Below, in pieces: positions 23,481 to 31,090 of a DNA stretch of 31,123 nt. The position numbers were made by a program, and so were the translations under genes. Every line of letters begins with the position of its first letter. The first letter of the stretch is position 1. Source of the DNA: Christensenellaceae bacterium (GTDB lineage Bacteria > Bacillota > Clostridia > Christensenellales > Borkfalkiaceae). A model generated the notes under the pieces. That model searched no databases, was not told the origin of the DNA, and worked only from the letters and a program-made list of their open reading frames with translations. The stretch covers positions 1-31,123 of the forward strand of contig JAEDMA010000004.1 of assembly GCA_016295005.1 (NCBI GenBank), in the 5' to 3' direction.

Positions 23481-24476
23481 GTGAAAGAAAAAACCGCTGA
23501 AATCGAAAAGATGTTTTTATCGCCTTACGCAACCAAATCGGCAGATACCGCGGGCAGATTAAGGTACGAAGAGCCTTGCCCTATGCGTACGGAATTTCAG
23601 CGCGACAGAGATCGGATAATTCACAGTAAATCTTTCCGCAGACTGAAAAACAAAACGCAGGTGTTTTTCTCGCCCGAAGGCGACCATTACAGAACCCGTT
23701 TAACGCACACCCTTACCGTCGCGCAGATTGCGAGAAGCATAGCGCGCGCCCTTTCCCTTAACGAAGACTTAACCGAAGCCATCGCGCTCGGTCACGATTT
23801 AGGGCATACCCCTTTCGGGCATTCGGGCGAACGAATACTGAACAGACTTAACCCCAAAGGGTTTAAACATAACGAACAGTCGGGCAGGGTAGTGGACGTT
23901 CTGGAAAGCGACGGCAAAGGTCTTAATTTAACGAGAGAAGTCGTCGACGGTATAATAAACCATAAACTTTCCTGCACGCCGAAAACTCTCGAAGGGGCGG
24001 CGGTAAGTTTAGCCGACAGAATAGCCTACATAAACCACGATATAGACGACGCCATTGCCGGCGGATTCATCAAAAAAGAAGAGTTGCCTTTAAGCGCGGT
24101 AAAAATTCTCGGCGACTCGTCGAGTAAACGTATAAATTCCGTGCTTATGTCGGTGTATCGCGAAAGCGACGGCAAAAATCAGGTCAAAGCGGAAAAAGAA
24201 GTGGAAGAAGCGAATATGACTCTTCGCGCGTTTTTGTTCGAAAGAGTTTACAGCGACGAAACCTTTAAAAGAGAAGAAGAGCGCGCCGACAGAATGATTT
24301 CGGCGTTGTACGGTTTTTTCAAAAAGCACGTCGATAAAATGCCCGATTTTTACGTGGGACTTTTAGATGAATACGATATAGACACCGTTATTTGCGATTA
24401 TATTTCGAGTATGTCCGACGGATACGCCATTAAAATTTTTTCCGACTATTACATACCCGATAACTGGAAACTGTAG
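23481..24476 (+). CDS. dgt: dGTP triphosphohydrolase-like HD-domain protein
   Basis: Metal-dependent phosphohydrolase that splits dNTPs into deoxynucleoside and triphosphate, or a related nucleotidase. 331 residues, the short Firmicute form. HD-domain residues: YRTRLTHTLTVAQIAR (His), ALGHDLGHTPFGHSGE (HD), FKHNEQS and SLADRIAYINHDIDD (Asp). The start is GTG at 23481 with AAGGGGACGGG upstream. It heads the dnaG-rpoD operon, a known position in Clostridia; the dnaG start codon follows its stop directly. The promoter could not be placed with confidence in the preceding A/T-rich 75 bases. Confidence 0.9.
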   Translation: MKEKTAEIEKMFLSPYATKSADTAGRLRYEEPCPMRTEFQRDRDRIIHSKSFRRLKNKTQVFFSPEGDHYRTRLTHTLTVAQIARSIARALSLNEDLTEAIALGHDLGHTPFGHSGERILNRLNPKGFKHNEQSGRVVDVLESDGKGLNLTREVVDGIINHKLSCTPKTLEGAAVSLADRIAYINHDIDDAIAGGFIKKEELPLSAVKILGDSSSKRINSVLMSVYRESDGKNQVKAEKEVEEANMTLRAFLFERVYSDETFKREEERADRMISALYGFFKKHVDKMPDFYVGLLDEYDIDTVICDYISSMSDGYAIKIFSDYYIPDNWKL

Positions 24477-26270
24477 ATGAAAGGATTCGATTCTAAATTC
24501 TTAACTGAATTAAAACTTAAATGCGATATAGCGGACGTCGTCGGCAGATACGTTCATCTGGAAAGACGGGGCGGCAATTTTTGGGGAAGGTGTCCTTTCC
24601 ACCACGAAAAGACCCCTTCTTTTTGCGTGAACGAGCAGGAACAGTTTTATTATTGTTTCGGCTGCCATAAATCGGGCGACGTTATAACTTTCGTTAAAGA
24701 AATGGAATCGGTCGATTTTTCCGACGCGGTGAAAATTCTCGCCGAAAAAGCGAAAATGCCCCTTCCCGAAGTGGAATACGACGACGAAAAGGTAAAAGAA
24801 CAAAAACGAAAAAGGCAACGCGTTCTCGATTTGCTTAAAGACGCAGCAATGTTTTACGTTCATAACCTTTCCGACGGAAAAGCGGGCAAACATATTGAAT
24901 ATATTTATAAAAGAAATCTGACTCCCGCTACCGTTACAAGGTTCGGACTGGGCGCTTCGCTCGATTACGACGGCTTGCCGACCTATCTTAAAAGCAAGGG
25001 ATATACAAAGGAAGAAATGACGGCTTCGGGCGCGGTAGGGGAGAAGAACGACAAAGTATACGACGCCCTTGCAGGCAGACTTATAATTCCCGTTATAGAC
25101 GCTTTCAATAACGTAGTGGCGTTTTGCGGCAGAATCATAGAGAAAAAAGAAAACGTCGGAAAGTACGTCAACACGAAAGAAACGATAGTGTTTTCAAAAG
25201 GGAAAACTCTTTTTAACATTAACAACGTCAAAAAAGTCAAAAACGAAGAAGGAATTAAAGACATTATTATCGTCGAAGGGCATATGGACGTTATCTCTCT
25301 CGTTCAGGCGGGTATAAAAAACGTCGTGGCGAGTATGGGTACGGCTTTGACCAAAGATCAGGCAAGGCTCTTAAAAAGGTACGTCGAAACGGTTTATATC
25401 TGTTACGACGACGATTTTGCGGGGCAGAAAGCGACGATAAGAGGCTTGGAAATATTAAAGGAAGAGGGGTTAGACGTTAAAGTTATTTCCCTTCCCGACG
25501 GAATGGACCCGGACGACGCGGTAAACAAGCTCGGCGCGGACGGATACAGACAGTTTATTGTCGGCGCGAAACCGCTTATAGATTTTAAGATAGACGTTTT
25601 AAAGAAAACTTTCGATATTAAAACGACGGACGGCAAACGCAAATTCGTTACGGCGGCGTTAAAGGTTATAAAAGAAAGCCCTTCCGCGGCGGAACAGGAA
25701 GATTTATTGAAAGAAGTAAGAAATCTTACGGGAATAACTTTCGAATCTCTTAAAAGGGAATTGTTCGGGTTGGAGAAAAGCGAAACGGACAAGCAGGAAA
25801 TCGTTACGCCGACTTTTTCCGACGATTCGGGCAACAAAACGCTTATCGCGGCGAGATTTGTTCTCGCGTCTTACATATTCGGTAAACCTTACGCTTACGA
25901 AACGGATATAAACGAACTTAATTTTACGCTTCCCGTTCACAACGAGATAAAAGATTATATCAACGCGAAAAAAAGAGCGGGCGAAAAGGTAAGATTTAAC
26001 GATTTGTACGAAAGTCTTGCCGAAGAGGGGGAAGAAGAACTTTCACGCCTTGCGGGGCTGGAAACGGAAGAAAACAAACAGTTCGATAAAACGGTTTATT
26101 TTGCCGATTGCGTAAGAATTCTTAAAATCGCCGCAATCAACGAAGAGATGAATAAACTTATTTCTCTTGCCAAAACGGAAACGGACCTGGAAAGGAGAAA
26201 GGAACTGACGGTTAAAATTTCGGAACTGTTAAACAAGAAAAATAAATTGGCAACCCGCCGATATATATAA
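24477..26270 (+). CDS. dnaG: DNA primase
   Basis: Makes RNA primers for replication with the DnaB helicase. 597 residues. Zinc finger CPFH...CFGC (Cys39, His42, Cys60, Cys63), the RNA polymerase basic-type region (RLIIPVIDAFNNVVAFCGR), the TOPRIM domain with VEGHMDVISLVQAG, ASMGTALT and CYDDDFAG, and a C-terminal helicase-binding region from about residue 440. Its start follows the dgt stop with no clear ribosome binding site, indicating coupling. Next gene is rpoD, the classical primase-sigma pairing. Confidence 0.97.
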   Translation: MKGFDSKFLTELKLKCDIADVVGRYVHLERRGGNFWGRCPFHHEKTPSFCVNEQEQFYYCFGCHKSGDVITFVKEMESVDFSDAVKILAEKAKMPLPEVEYDDEKVKEQKRKRQRVLDLLKDAAMFYVHNLSDGKAGKHIEYIYKRNLTPATVTRFGLGASLDYDGLPTYLKSKGYTKEEMTASGAVGEKNDKVYDALAGRLIIPVIDAFNNVVAFCGRIIEKKENVGKYVNTKETIVFSKGKTLFNINNVKKVKNEEGIKDIIIVEGHMDVISLVQAGIKNVVASMGTALTKDQARLLKRYVETVYICYDDDFAGQKATIRGLEILKEEGLDVKVISLPDGMDPDDAVNKLGADGYRQFIVGAKPLIDFKIDVLKKTFDIKTTDGKRKFVTAALKVIKESPSAAEQEDLLKEVRNLTGITFESLKRELFGLEKSETDKQEIVTPTFSDDSGNKTLIAARFVLASYIFGKPYAYETDINELNFTLPVHNEIKDYINAKKRAGEKVRFNDLYESLAEEGEEELSRLAGLETEENKQFDKTVYFADCVRILKIAAINEEMNKLISLAKTETDLERRKELTVKISELLNKKNKLATRRYI

Positions 26271-26284
26271 TCAAAGGAGAAAAC

Positions 26285-27397
26285 ATGGAAAAGTTTGAAG
26301 ACGGAGTTTCGGTTAAAGCGCCGGGCGTTGCACAAGCTTCGGGCGACGTACACTCCGAAGACATTATGCAAGCCGTAGGCGACATAATCATCGAATACAA
26401 AAAAAGCGGCAGCATTACTACCGAAGTCTTGCTCGACAAGTTAGAAAAATATCAGGCGACGACTTCGGAAATAGAAGAAGCCTATAAACAACTCGAAGAC
26501 GCAGGCATTCAGGTAATCAACGAGTTCGAAAGGGATAAAGATCTTTACGACCAGATATTAAAAGAAGTCAGCATGGACGACCCCGTAAAGATGTATCTTA
26601 AAGATATAGGTAAAGTTCCGCTTCTTCAGCCGGAAGAAGAAAAAGAACTTGCAAGGCGCATGATGGAAGGAGACGAAGAGGCAAAAAGGCTTCTTTCCGA
26701 ATCCAACTTAAGGCTTGTCGTTTCTATCGCCAAAAGATACATGGGCAGGGGCATGCACTTTTTGGACCTTATCCAGGAAGGTAATTTAGGTCTTATGAAA
26801 GCGGTGGAAAAGTTCGATTATCAGAAAGGGTTTAAGTTTTCGACCTACGCCACCTGGTGGATAAGACAGGCTATCACCCGCGCCATCGCAGACCAGGCGA
26901 GAACGATAAGAATTCCCGTTCATATGGTAGAAACCATAAACAAACAGATAAGGGAATCGAGAAAACTTTTGCAGGAATTAGGCAGAGAACCTACCGTGGA
27001 AGACATCGCCGAAAGAATGAACATTTCTCCCGAAAGAGTTATGGAAATTCAGAAAATCGCGCAGGACCCCGTATCTTTGGAAACGCCTATCGGCGAAGAA
27101 GAGGACAGCCTTTTATCCGACTTTATCGAAGACGAAGACAGCACCGCTCCTACCGACGCCGTTTCGTTTACGATGCTTAAAGAACAACTCATCGGCGTAC
27201 TCGATACGCTTACCCCGAGAGAAGAAAAGGTTTTGCGCCTTCGTTACGGTTTAGACGACGGCAGACCGAGAACGCTCGAAGAGGTCGGCAAAGAATTCAA
27301 CGTTACCCGTGAAAGAATAAGACAAATCGAAGCGAAAGCGTTAAGAAAACTTCGTCACCCCAGCCGCAGCAAAAGACTTAAAGACTTTCTCGACTGA
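26285..27397 (+). CDS. rpoD: Primary sigma factor RpoD/SigA
   Basis: Housekeeping sigma factor of RNA polymerase, 370 residues, the Firmicute SigA length. Region 1.1 is the N-terminal 80 residues; then region 1.2 (DDPVKMYLKDIGKVPLL), region 2 with NLRLVVSIAKRYMGRGMHFLDLIQEGN and the -10 recognising YATWWIRQAITRAI, region 3 (RIPVHMVETINK), and region 4.2 helix-turn-helix (TLEEVGKEFNVTRERIRQIEAKALRKLRHPSR). The ribosome binding site AAAGGAGA is strong, unlike those of the two genes before it. Its intact regions 2.4 and 4.2 agree with the TTGACA/TATAAT promoters found throughout. Confidence 0.98.
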   Translation: MEKFEDGVSVKAPGVAQASGDVHSEDIMQAVGDIIIEYKKSGSITTEVLLDKLEKYQATTSEIEEAYKQLEDAGIQVINEFERDKDLYDQILKEVSMDDPVKMYLKDIGKVPLLQPEEEKELARRMMEGDEEAKRLLSESNLRLVVSIAKRYMGRGMHFLDLIQEGNLGLMKAVEKFDYQKGFKFSTYATWWIRQAITRAIADQARTIRIPVHMVETINKQIRESRKLLQELGREPTVEDIAERMNISPERVMEIQKIAQDPVSLETPIGEEEDSLLSDFIEDEDSTAPTDAVSFTMLKEQLIGVLDTLTPREEKVLRLRYGLDDGRPRTLEEVGKEFNVTRERIRQIEAKALRKLRHPSRSKRLKDFLD

Positions 27398-28044
27398 TGA
27401 CCGAAAGACTGAAAATCATCTTTTCCGAAATATCGCCGTGTAAAACGTTCGCCGATATCGGTTGCGACCACGGTTATATCGCAAAAGCCGTTATAGAAAG
27501 CGGCAAAGCGGAAAAAGTAATAGTTTCCGATATAAGCGAAAAATGCCTCGATAAAGCGAAAGTCTTATTGAAAGAAGAAATCGCCGAAAGTAAAGCGGAA
27601 GCGGTAGTTTCCGACGGGTTCGATAAAGTTACGGGCGCGGACGAAGCGCTTATCGCAGGTATGGGAGGAGAAGAAATAGTAAGTATATTGCTGAACGCGA
27701 AAAGGCTTCCCGAACGGCTTATACTTCAACCGATGAAAAACGCGGAAAAGGTAAGGAAAACGGCGGTAAAACTCGGGTTTAAGACGGAAAAAGATTACGT
27801 TTTTAAGTCGGGCGGCAAGTTTTACGACCTGATAGTTTTAAAAAAGGGTAAAGATTTCCTTACGGAAGAAGAAATCGAGTTCGGAAGAACCAACTTAAAA
27901 GACTTTCCCGCGGCGTTCACGGAAAGAACAGAGTATAATATTTTAACGCTCGAAAAGGTTTTACGTAAAGGCGACCTTTCCGAAAAGGCAATGAAAGAAA
28001 CCCGTGAAAAAATAAAAAGGCTTAATAAATATGTTAAAAATTGA
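27397..28044 (+). CDS. trmK: tRNA (adenine-22 N1)-methyltransferase
   Basis: SAM-dependent enzyme making m1A22 in the D-arm of tRNAs. 215 residues. SAM motif ADIGCDHGYIAKAVIESGKA, acidic VIVSDISEKCLDKA, and the family segment DEALIAGMGGEEIVSIL, then LILQPMKNAEKVR. It is the usual gene after sigA in Firmicutes. Its ATG overlaps the last base of the rpoD stop (TGATG), so the pair is coupled; its end overlaps the Nif3-like gene by 14 bases. Confidence 0.92.
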   Translation: MTERLKIIFSEISPCKTFADIGCDHGYIAKAVIESGKAEKVIVSDISEKCLDKAKVLLKEEIAESKAEAVVSDGFDKVTGADEALIAGMGGEEIVSILLNAKRLPERLILQPMKNAEKVRKTAVKLGFKTEKDYVFKSGGKFYDLIVLKKGKDFLTEEEIEFGRTNLKDFPAAFTERTEYNILTLEKVLRKGDLSEKAMKETREKIKRLNKYVKN

Positions 28045-28825
28045 CGATTTGTTTAATATACTTAACGAAATCGCGCCGATAGAACTTTCGTATAAATGCA
28101 TAGAAAAGGGCGATTACGATAACAGCGGAATAATCGTCCGTTCGCACGAAAATGTGGAAAAAGTATTGTTTTCGCTGGATTTATCGCTTGCGGCGACAGC
28201 AAAAGCGAAAAGGCTCGGCTGCGATACGATAGTAACGCACCACCCCGCGATTTATTATCCCGTAAAATCGCTGAGCGAAAAGGATATGGTAACCGCGCCG
28301 ATAATTAAAGCCGCGGAAAACAAACTTAACATTATTTCTATGCACTTAAATCTCGACGTGGCGGCCGACGGAACAGACGCTTCGCTTTGTAAAGGTTTAG
28401 GCGGCGAAAAATACAGAATTTTAGACAGATTAACCGAAAAGGAAGGTTACGGCAGAGAATTTTCTTTTCCGCCCGTTACTCTTTCGGAATTCGTAAATAA
28501 AATCAAAAAAAAATTTAAAACAAACAGAGTTATCGTTTACGGAAACAGAAAAAGCGTTATAGATAAAGCCGCGTCTTTTTGCGGCGGCGGCGCTTCTTAT
28601 GCGGAAAAAGCGGTAAACGAAGGCAAAACCGACGCGAAGGTTATTATTACTTCCGATATGCCGCACCACGTTATAAAAGAACTGGTCGAAAACGGAAGGT
28701 CGGTTATTCTTTTGACCCATTACTCGGCGGAAAATTACGGGTTTAACCTTTTTTCCGAAAGAGCGGGCGAAAAATTAAAATTAAAAGCGGAAACCTTTGT
28801 CTTTAACGATAAAAGGTTTATGTAA
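28031..28825 (+). CDS. Nif3-like dinuclear metal-centre protein
   Basis: Member of the NIF3/YqfO/YbgI family, which forms hexameric rings with a two-metal site; suggested GTP cyclohydrolase I type 2 or metal-chaperone activity is not settled. 264 residues, the short form without the inserted PII-like domain seen in YqfO. Metal residues: VTHHPAIYYP, NLDVAADG (Asp), TSDMPHH and LLTHYSAENYGF (His...Glu). Follows trmK as in Bacillus and Clostridia, overlapping it by 14 bases. Confidence 0.9.
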   Translation: MLKIDDLFNILNEIAPIELSYKCIEKGDYDNSGIIVRSHENVEKVLFSLDLSLAATAKAKRLGCDTIVTHHPAIYYPVKSLSEKDMVTAPIIKAAENKLNIISMHLNLDVAADGTDASLCKGLGGEKYRILDRLTEKEGYGREFSFPPVTLSEFVNKIKKKFKTNRVIVYGNRKSVIDKAASFCGGGASYAEKAVNEGKTDAKVIITSDMPHHVIKELVENGRSVILLTHYSAENYGFNLFSERAGEKLKLKAETFVFNDKRFM

Positions 28826-28836
28826 AGGAGATTATT

Positions 28837-29538
28837 ATGATAGACGCTTTGTTAAAATATCAACAGACGGACGCAAACCTTAAAAAAATCGAAACGGAAC
28901 TTTCGAGCAGCGAAGAAAGAAAAAAGGCTGTATCTGCAAAAAAGTATATCGAAGGGGTAGAAGAATCGGTTAATAAGTTAGATTCTCACGCTGCGGACCT
29001 TATTGCGGCGTTCGACAGAGTTAAAAAGGAAATCGAAAGCCTTAACGCTCAAAAGGCAGAATTCGAAGGGGCGTTAAAAAGCGTCGCCGACGAAACGGCA
29101 GCAAACTATCTGCTTAAAAAAATGGACGAGCTTATAGGCAGAATAAAGGCGTTAAGTTCGGAAGCGGTAAGAATCAACGGCGAAATTCAGTCGCTTATAA
29201 AAGAATACGCTTCGGTTAAAAGCGCAACCAAAGCAGCGCAAGCGCAGTACGCCGAATACGGCAAAAAATATAACGAACTGAAAGCAAGCAAAAAAGCCGA
29301 TATGGAAAAAATCGAAAAGGAACTGGAAAAACTTGCCAAAGACGTTCCGCCCGAACTTTTAGAAAAATACAACAAAAAGAGAAAAGAAAAACGCTTCCCC
29401 ATTCTGGTAGAAGTGAAAGGTAACATTTGCTCTTCTTGCAGAATGGAGATTTCGATGTCGGCAATGTCCAAACTCAAAAACGGAGAAATAATCGAGTGCG
29501 ACCAGTGCAGATGCCTTCTCTATAAAAATAAAGACTGA
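28837..29538 (+). CDS. COG1579 coiled-coil protein with C4 zinc ribbon
   Basis: A 233-residue protein: long coiled coil (residues 1-180, heptad-rich Lys/Glu/Ala), then a zinc ribbon with CSSC and CDQC near the C-terminus. Such COG1579 proteins are thought to bind nucleic acid, with no settled role. The ribosome binding site AAAGGAG is strong and 11 bases separate it from the Nif3-like gene. Last gene of the dgt-dnaG-rpoD operon; the first good terminator downstream is 105 bases away, inside an IS30 relic. Confidence 0.9.
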   Translation: MIDALLKYQQTDANLKKIETELSSSEERKKAVSAKKYIEGVEESVNKLDSHAADLIAAFDRVKKEIESLNAQKAEFEGALKSVADETAANYLLKKMDELIGRIKALSSEAVRINGEIQSLIKEYASVKSATKAAQAQYAEYGKKYNELKASKKADMEKIEKELEKLAKDVPPELLEKYNKKRKEKRFPILVEVKGNICSSCRMEISMSAMSKLKNGEIIECDQCRCLLYKNKD

Positions 29539-29589
29539 ATTACGGGAAAACGGTGGAAATGAATTGTCAAACTAAGCGCAACACTTAGA

Positions 29590-29865
29590 GAGAAAAAGTT
29601 AAATAAATCTATAGGTTTTTGGTAATGTAAAACTTTTTTGGGTCTGGCGTTAATTAACGCCAGATTTTTTTAACGTTTTTTCGGAAACTCTCTTAAGATT
29701 ACGCCCTTTAGGGAAAAACTCCCGCAACAATCCGTTCAGGTTTTCGTTCGTTCCTTTTTGTCAAGCGCAGTACGGATCTGCAAAATACATATTACAATGC
29801 AATTCTTCTTCTATCTTTCTCCAACCGGCGAATTTGCTTCCGCGGTCACCGGAGATTGTTTTTAC
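29590..29865 (-). pseudogene. IS30-family transposase fragment, frameshifted with a stop
   Basis: Minus-strand translation gives KTISGDRGSKFAG, then IEEELHCNMYFADPYCA, a TGA stop (29761-29763) where IS30 transposases have Trp (YSSWQRGTNEN), then QKGTNENLNGLLREFFPKG and NLKRVSEKT. After a one-base slip in the A-run at 29665-29671, NLALINARPKKVL and KPIDLFN continue in the next frame. These blocks are the IS30 catalytic-core and C-terminal motifs. One stop, one frameshift and the missing N-terminus make it non-functional. Confidence 0.88.
29643..29671 (+). terminator. Terminator formed inside the dead transposase
   Basis: TCTGGCGTTAATTAACGCCAGA is a complete palindrome (29643-29664) followed by seven T (29665-29671). 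It is the first good terminator after the dgt-dnaG-rpoD operon, yet its bases encode the NLALINAR block of the IS30 transposase on the other strand. Confidence 0.7.
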
Positions 29866-30055
29866 CGCTCCCGTAAAAGAAGAAGCGAAAACTCTTTTAA
29901 CCGTTTACGAAGAAGGGCTCGGAGAAGGTATGAATCTCGTCTGGGGCGGAACCAACACGAATTTATCCTACGTCGATTCTTCGGATAAGCAAAACACGGG
30001 CAATCAGATAGCGTTTGACTGCACGAAAAACGACAATACGGAATTTTATTTTTAA
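29866..30055 (+). pseudogene. Truncated ORF upstream of the 34-residue gene
   Basis: An open frame runs through KEEAKTLLTVYEEGLGEGMNL to TEFYF and stops at 30053-30055, with codon use like the neighbours. Upstream of about 29866 the same frame is antisense to the IS30 relic, so the original N-terminus has probably been lost. A possible short start is ATG at 29930 with GGAGAAGG before it, giving 41 residues (rich in Asn, Thr and Asp, no membrane segment). Not recognised. The next gene's ribosome binding site overlaps its stop. Confidence 0.45.
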
Positions 30056-30066
30056 GGAGAAAGATT

Positions 30067-30171
30067 ATGGCTGAAAAATGGGCGTTGGTAACGGTGGCAT
30101 GCGTAAATACGGGCGCGGAACTCGTCGTCGATTGCGGCAACACGATACAACTGTATCCGATTATTCCCTAA
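30067..30171 (+). CDS. 34-residue small protein
   Basis: ATG at 30067 with AAGGAGA ideally placed (30055-30061), ending in TAA. The peptide (MAEKWALVTVACVNTGAELV...TIQLYPIIP) has alternating hydrophobic residues suggesting beta strands and two Cys. It appears paired with the truncated ORF just upstream, its ribosome binding site overlapping that ORF's stop. It may be a genuine small gene or the remaining partner of a damaged pair. No homology recognised. Confidence 0.5.
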   Translation: MAEKWALVTVACVNTGAELVVDCGNTIQLYPIIP

Positions 30172-30276
30172 CGTAAATAATAACGGTCACTTCGGGGTTA
30201 CCGTGAAAAAGCGGATAACGATTTTGTTAAAAAGAGGGAAAAATCGCGATTTCTTCTGAAAAATTAACCATAAACT

Positions 30277-30309
30277 AAAAAAAGACGAGTTGGAAAACCC
30301 GTCTTTTTC
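30277..30309. terminator. Bidirectional terminator
   Basis: AAAAAGACG (30279-30287) pairs with CGTCTTTTT (30300-30308), with T-runs on both sides. It ends the small plus-strand ORFs and the minus-strand membrane protein gene. A second hairpin, CCCCGCCG/CGGCGGGG (30320-30327, 30335-30342), lies between it and the minus gene without a T-run. Confidence 0.8.
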
Positions 30310-30355
30310 TATGCTTAACCCCCGCCGTATTTATCGGCGGGGATTAAAAAATAAG

Positions 30356-30862
30356 TTATTTAAAAATAATTTCCATATTTATAAAGTTGTCGAGCCTTTT
30401 CTTTTTAAGAAGCAGTCCGCGTCGTTCGATAAAGAACTGATCTACCGCTTCCCATAAAAACACCCAGGCGAAAATATCTACGCATTCCACCCATAAATCG
30501 TTTATGCCCAGTCGTTCTATTAAAAACATAAACGCAAGGGCGACGATTCCCACTATCGAAAACAAGGTTGCGATAACGGTTTTTCTTTTCATATCGCGGT
30601 TTACGTCCTTTTGTCGTAACTTAAAGTAGTTTCTTATCGCGTTGTCGTAAACGGGTTTTTCGTTTTCGTCTATACAAGTCGAATGAATCGTGAGAACGAT
30701 TTTTTCTTTCGGGTGAAAAGCGTTCGCCGCGTTTTCTAAAAATTCCGCCACTTCCGAAGAAATTATCGGTTTGCCCGTTTCGGCGTAGGGGGATAGAAAG
30801 GAAGAATCGTCGTTTACGGACATGTCGATTTTCGCTTCGACGAAATTTGTGTCGTTTTTCAT
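30356..30862 (-). CDS. Uncharacterised two-helix membrane protein
   Basis: A 168-residue protein with a soluble N-terminal region (1-92) and two transmembrane helices (about 95-114 and 123-141), ending in a basic cytosolic tail ERRGLLLKKKRLDNFINMEIIF. The segment FAWVFLWEAVDQFFIERR next to this tail looks like a conserved motif of an unnamed Firmicute membrane family, which I cannot name with confidence. Its start lies five bases after the stop of a 29-residue membrane peptide, so both probably come from one transcript. Weak ribosome binding site. Function unknown. Confidence 0.7.
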   Translation of the reverse strand: MKNDTNFVEAKIDMSVNDDSSFLSPYAETGKPIISSEVAEFLENAANAFHPKEKIVLTIHSTCIDENEKPVYDNAIRNYFKLRQKDVNRDMKRKTVIATLFSIVGIVALAFMFLIERLGINDLWVECVDIFAWVFLWEAVDQFFIERRGLLLKKKRLDNFINMEIIFK

Positions 30863-30867
30863 AAGTG

Positions 30868-30957
30868 TTATCTCGCTTTTTTAATATATTTTTCGCCGTT
30901 TAGGCAATTAACCGCAACTATCGTAACAGCCAAAATAATCTGAACTTCAACAGGCAT
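30868..30957 (-). CDS. 29-residue single-span membrane peptide
   Basis: ATG at 30957 gives MPVEVQIILAVTIVAVNCLN then a charged end GEKYIKKAR and TAA (30868-30870). About 15 residues form one hydrophobic helix with a positively charged C-terminus, a layout of small membrane-regulating peptides. AAAAGAGAA precedes the start. It lies between the window's best promoter and the 168-residue membrane protein gene, as the first coding sequence on that transcript. Could be a leader peptide or a functional partner. Confidence 0.55.
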   Translation of the reverse strand: MPVEVQIILAVTIVAVNCLNGEKYIKKAR

Positions 30958-30984
30958 AAATGTTCTCTTTTGTTTAGTGACACA

Positions 30985-31013
30985 ATTATAACAAAGAGAA
31001 ACTGCGCTGTCAA
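30985..31013 (-). promoter_or_regulatory. Perfect-consensus SigA promoter
   Basis: On the minus strand TTGACA (31008-31013), 17 bases, TATAAT (30985-30990): full consensus at both hexamers and ideal spacing. Transcription would start near 30978, about 20 bases before the 29-residue peptide. Confidence 0.88.
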
Positions 31014-31090
31014 TAATTTATAATATCGAAAGTTTTGTCTGAAAGCGCGCGAAGCGCATTTTCAAGGGAAACTGATGTTTTTTCAAACGA

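Larger units (their letters stand above)
29558..29880 (-). mobile_element. Decayed IS30-family insertion sequence (one end and 3' half)
   Basis: The end near 29558-29590 (GAATTGTCAAACTAAGCGCA and following) resembles the terminal DNA of IS30 elements, whose transposase gene ends close to it. Only the C-terminal half of the transposase is present; the N-terminal half and the other terminal repeat are missing, replaced near 29865 by unrelated sequence. Boundaries are approximate. Confidence 0.75.

Noticed and set aside
29761..29763. TGA at a Trp position as evidence for TGA-to-Trp recoding
   Set aside because: Found only in a frameshifted transposase relic; functional genes here end with TGA and use TGG for Trp.
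29758..29865. Plus-strand ORF reading SAKYILQCN through the relic
   Set aside because: It is antisense to recognisable IS30 transposase blocks.
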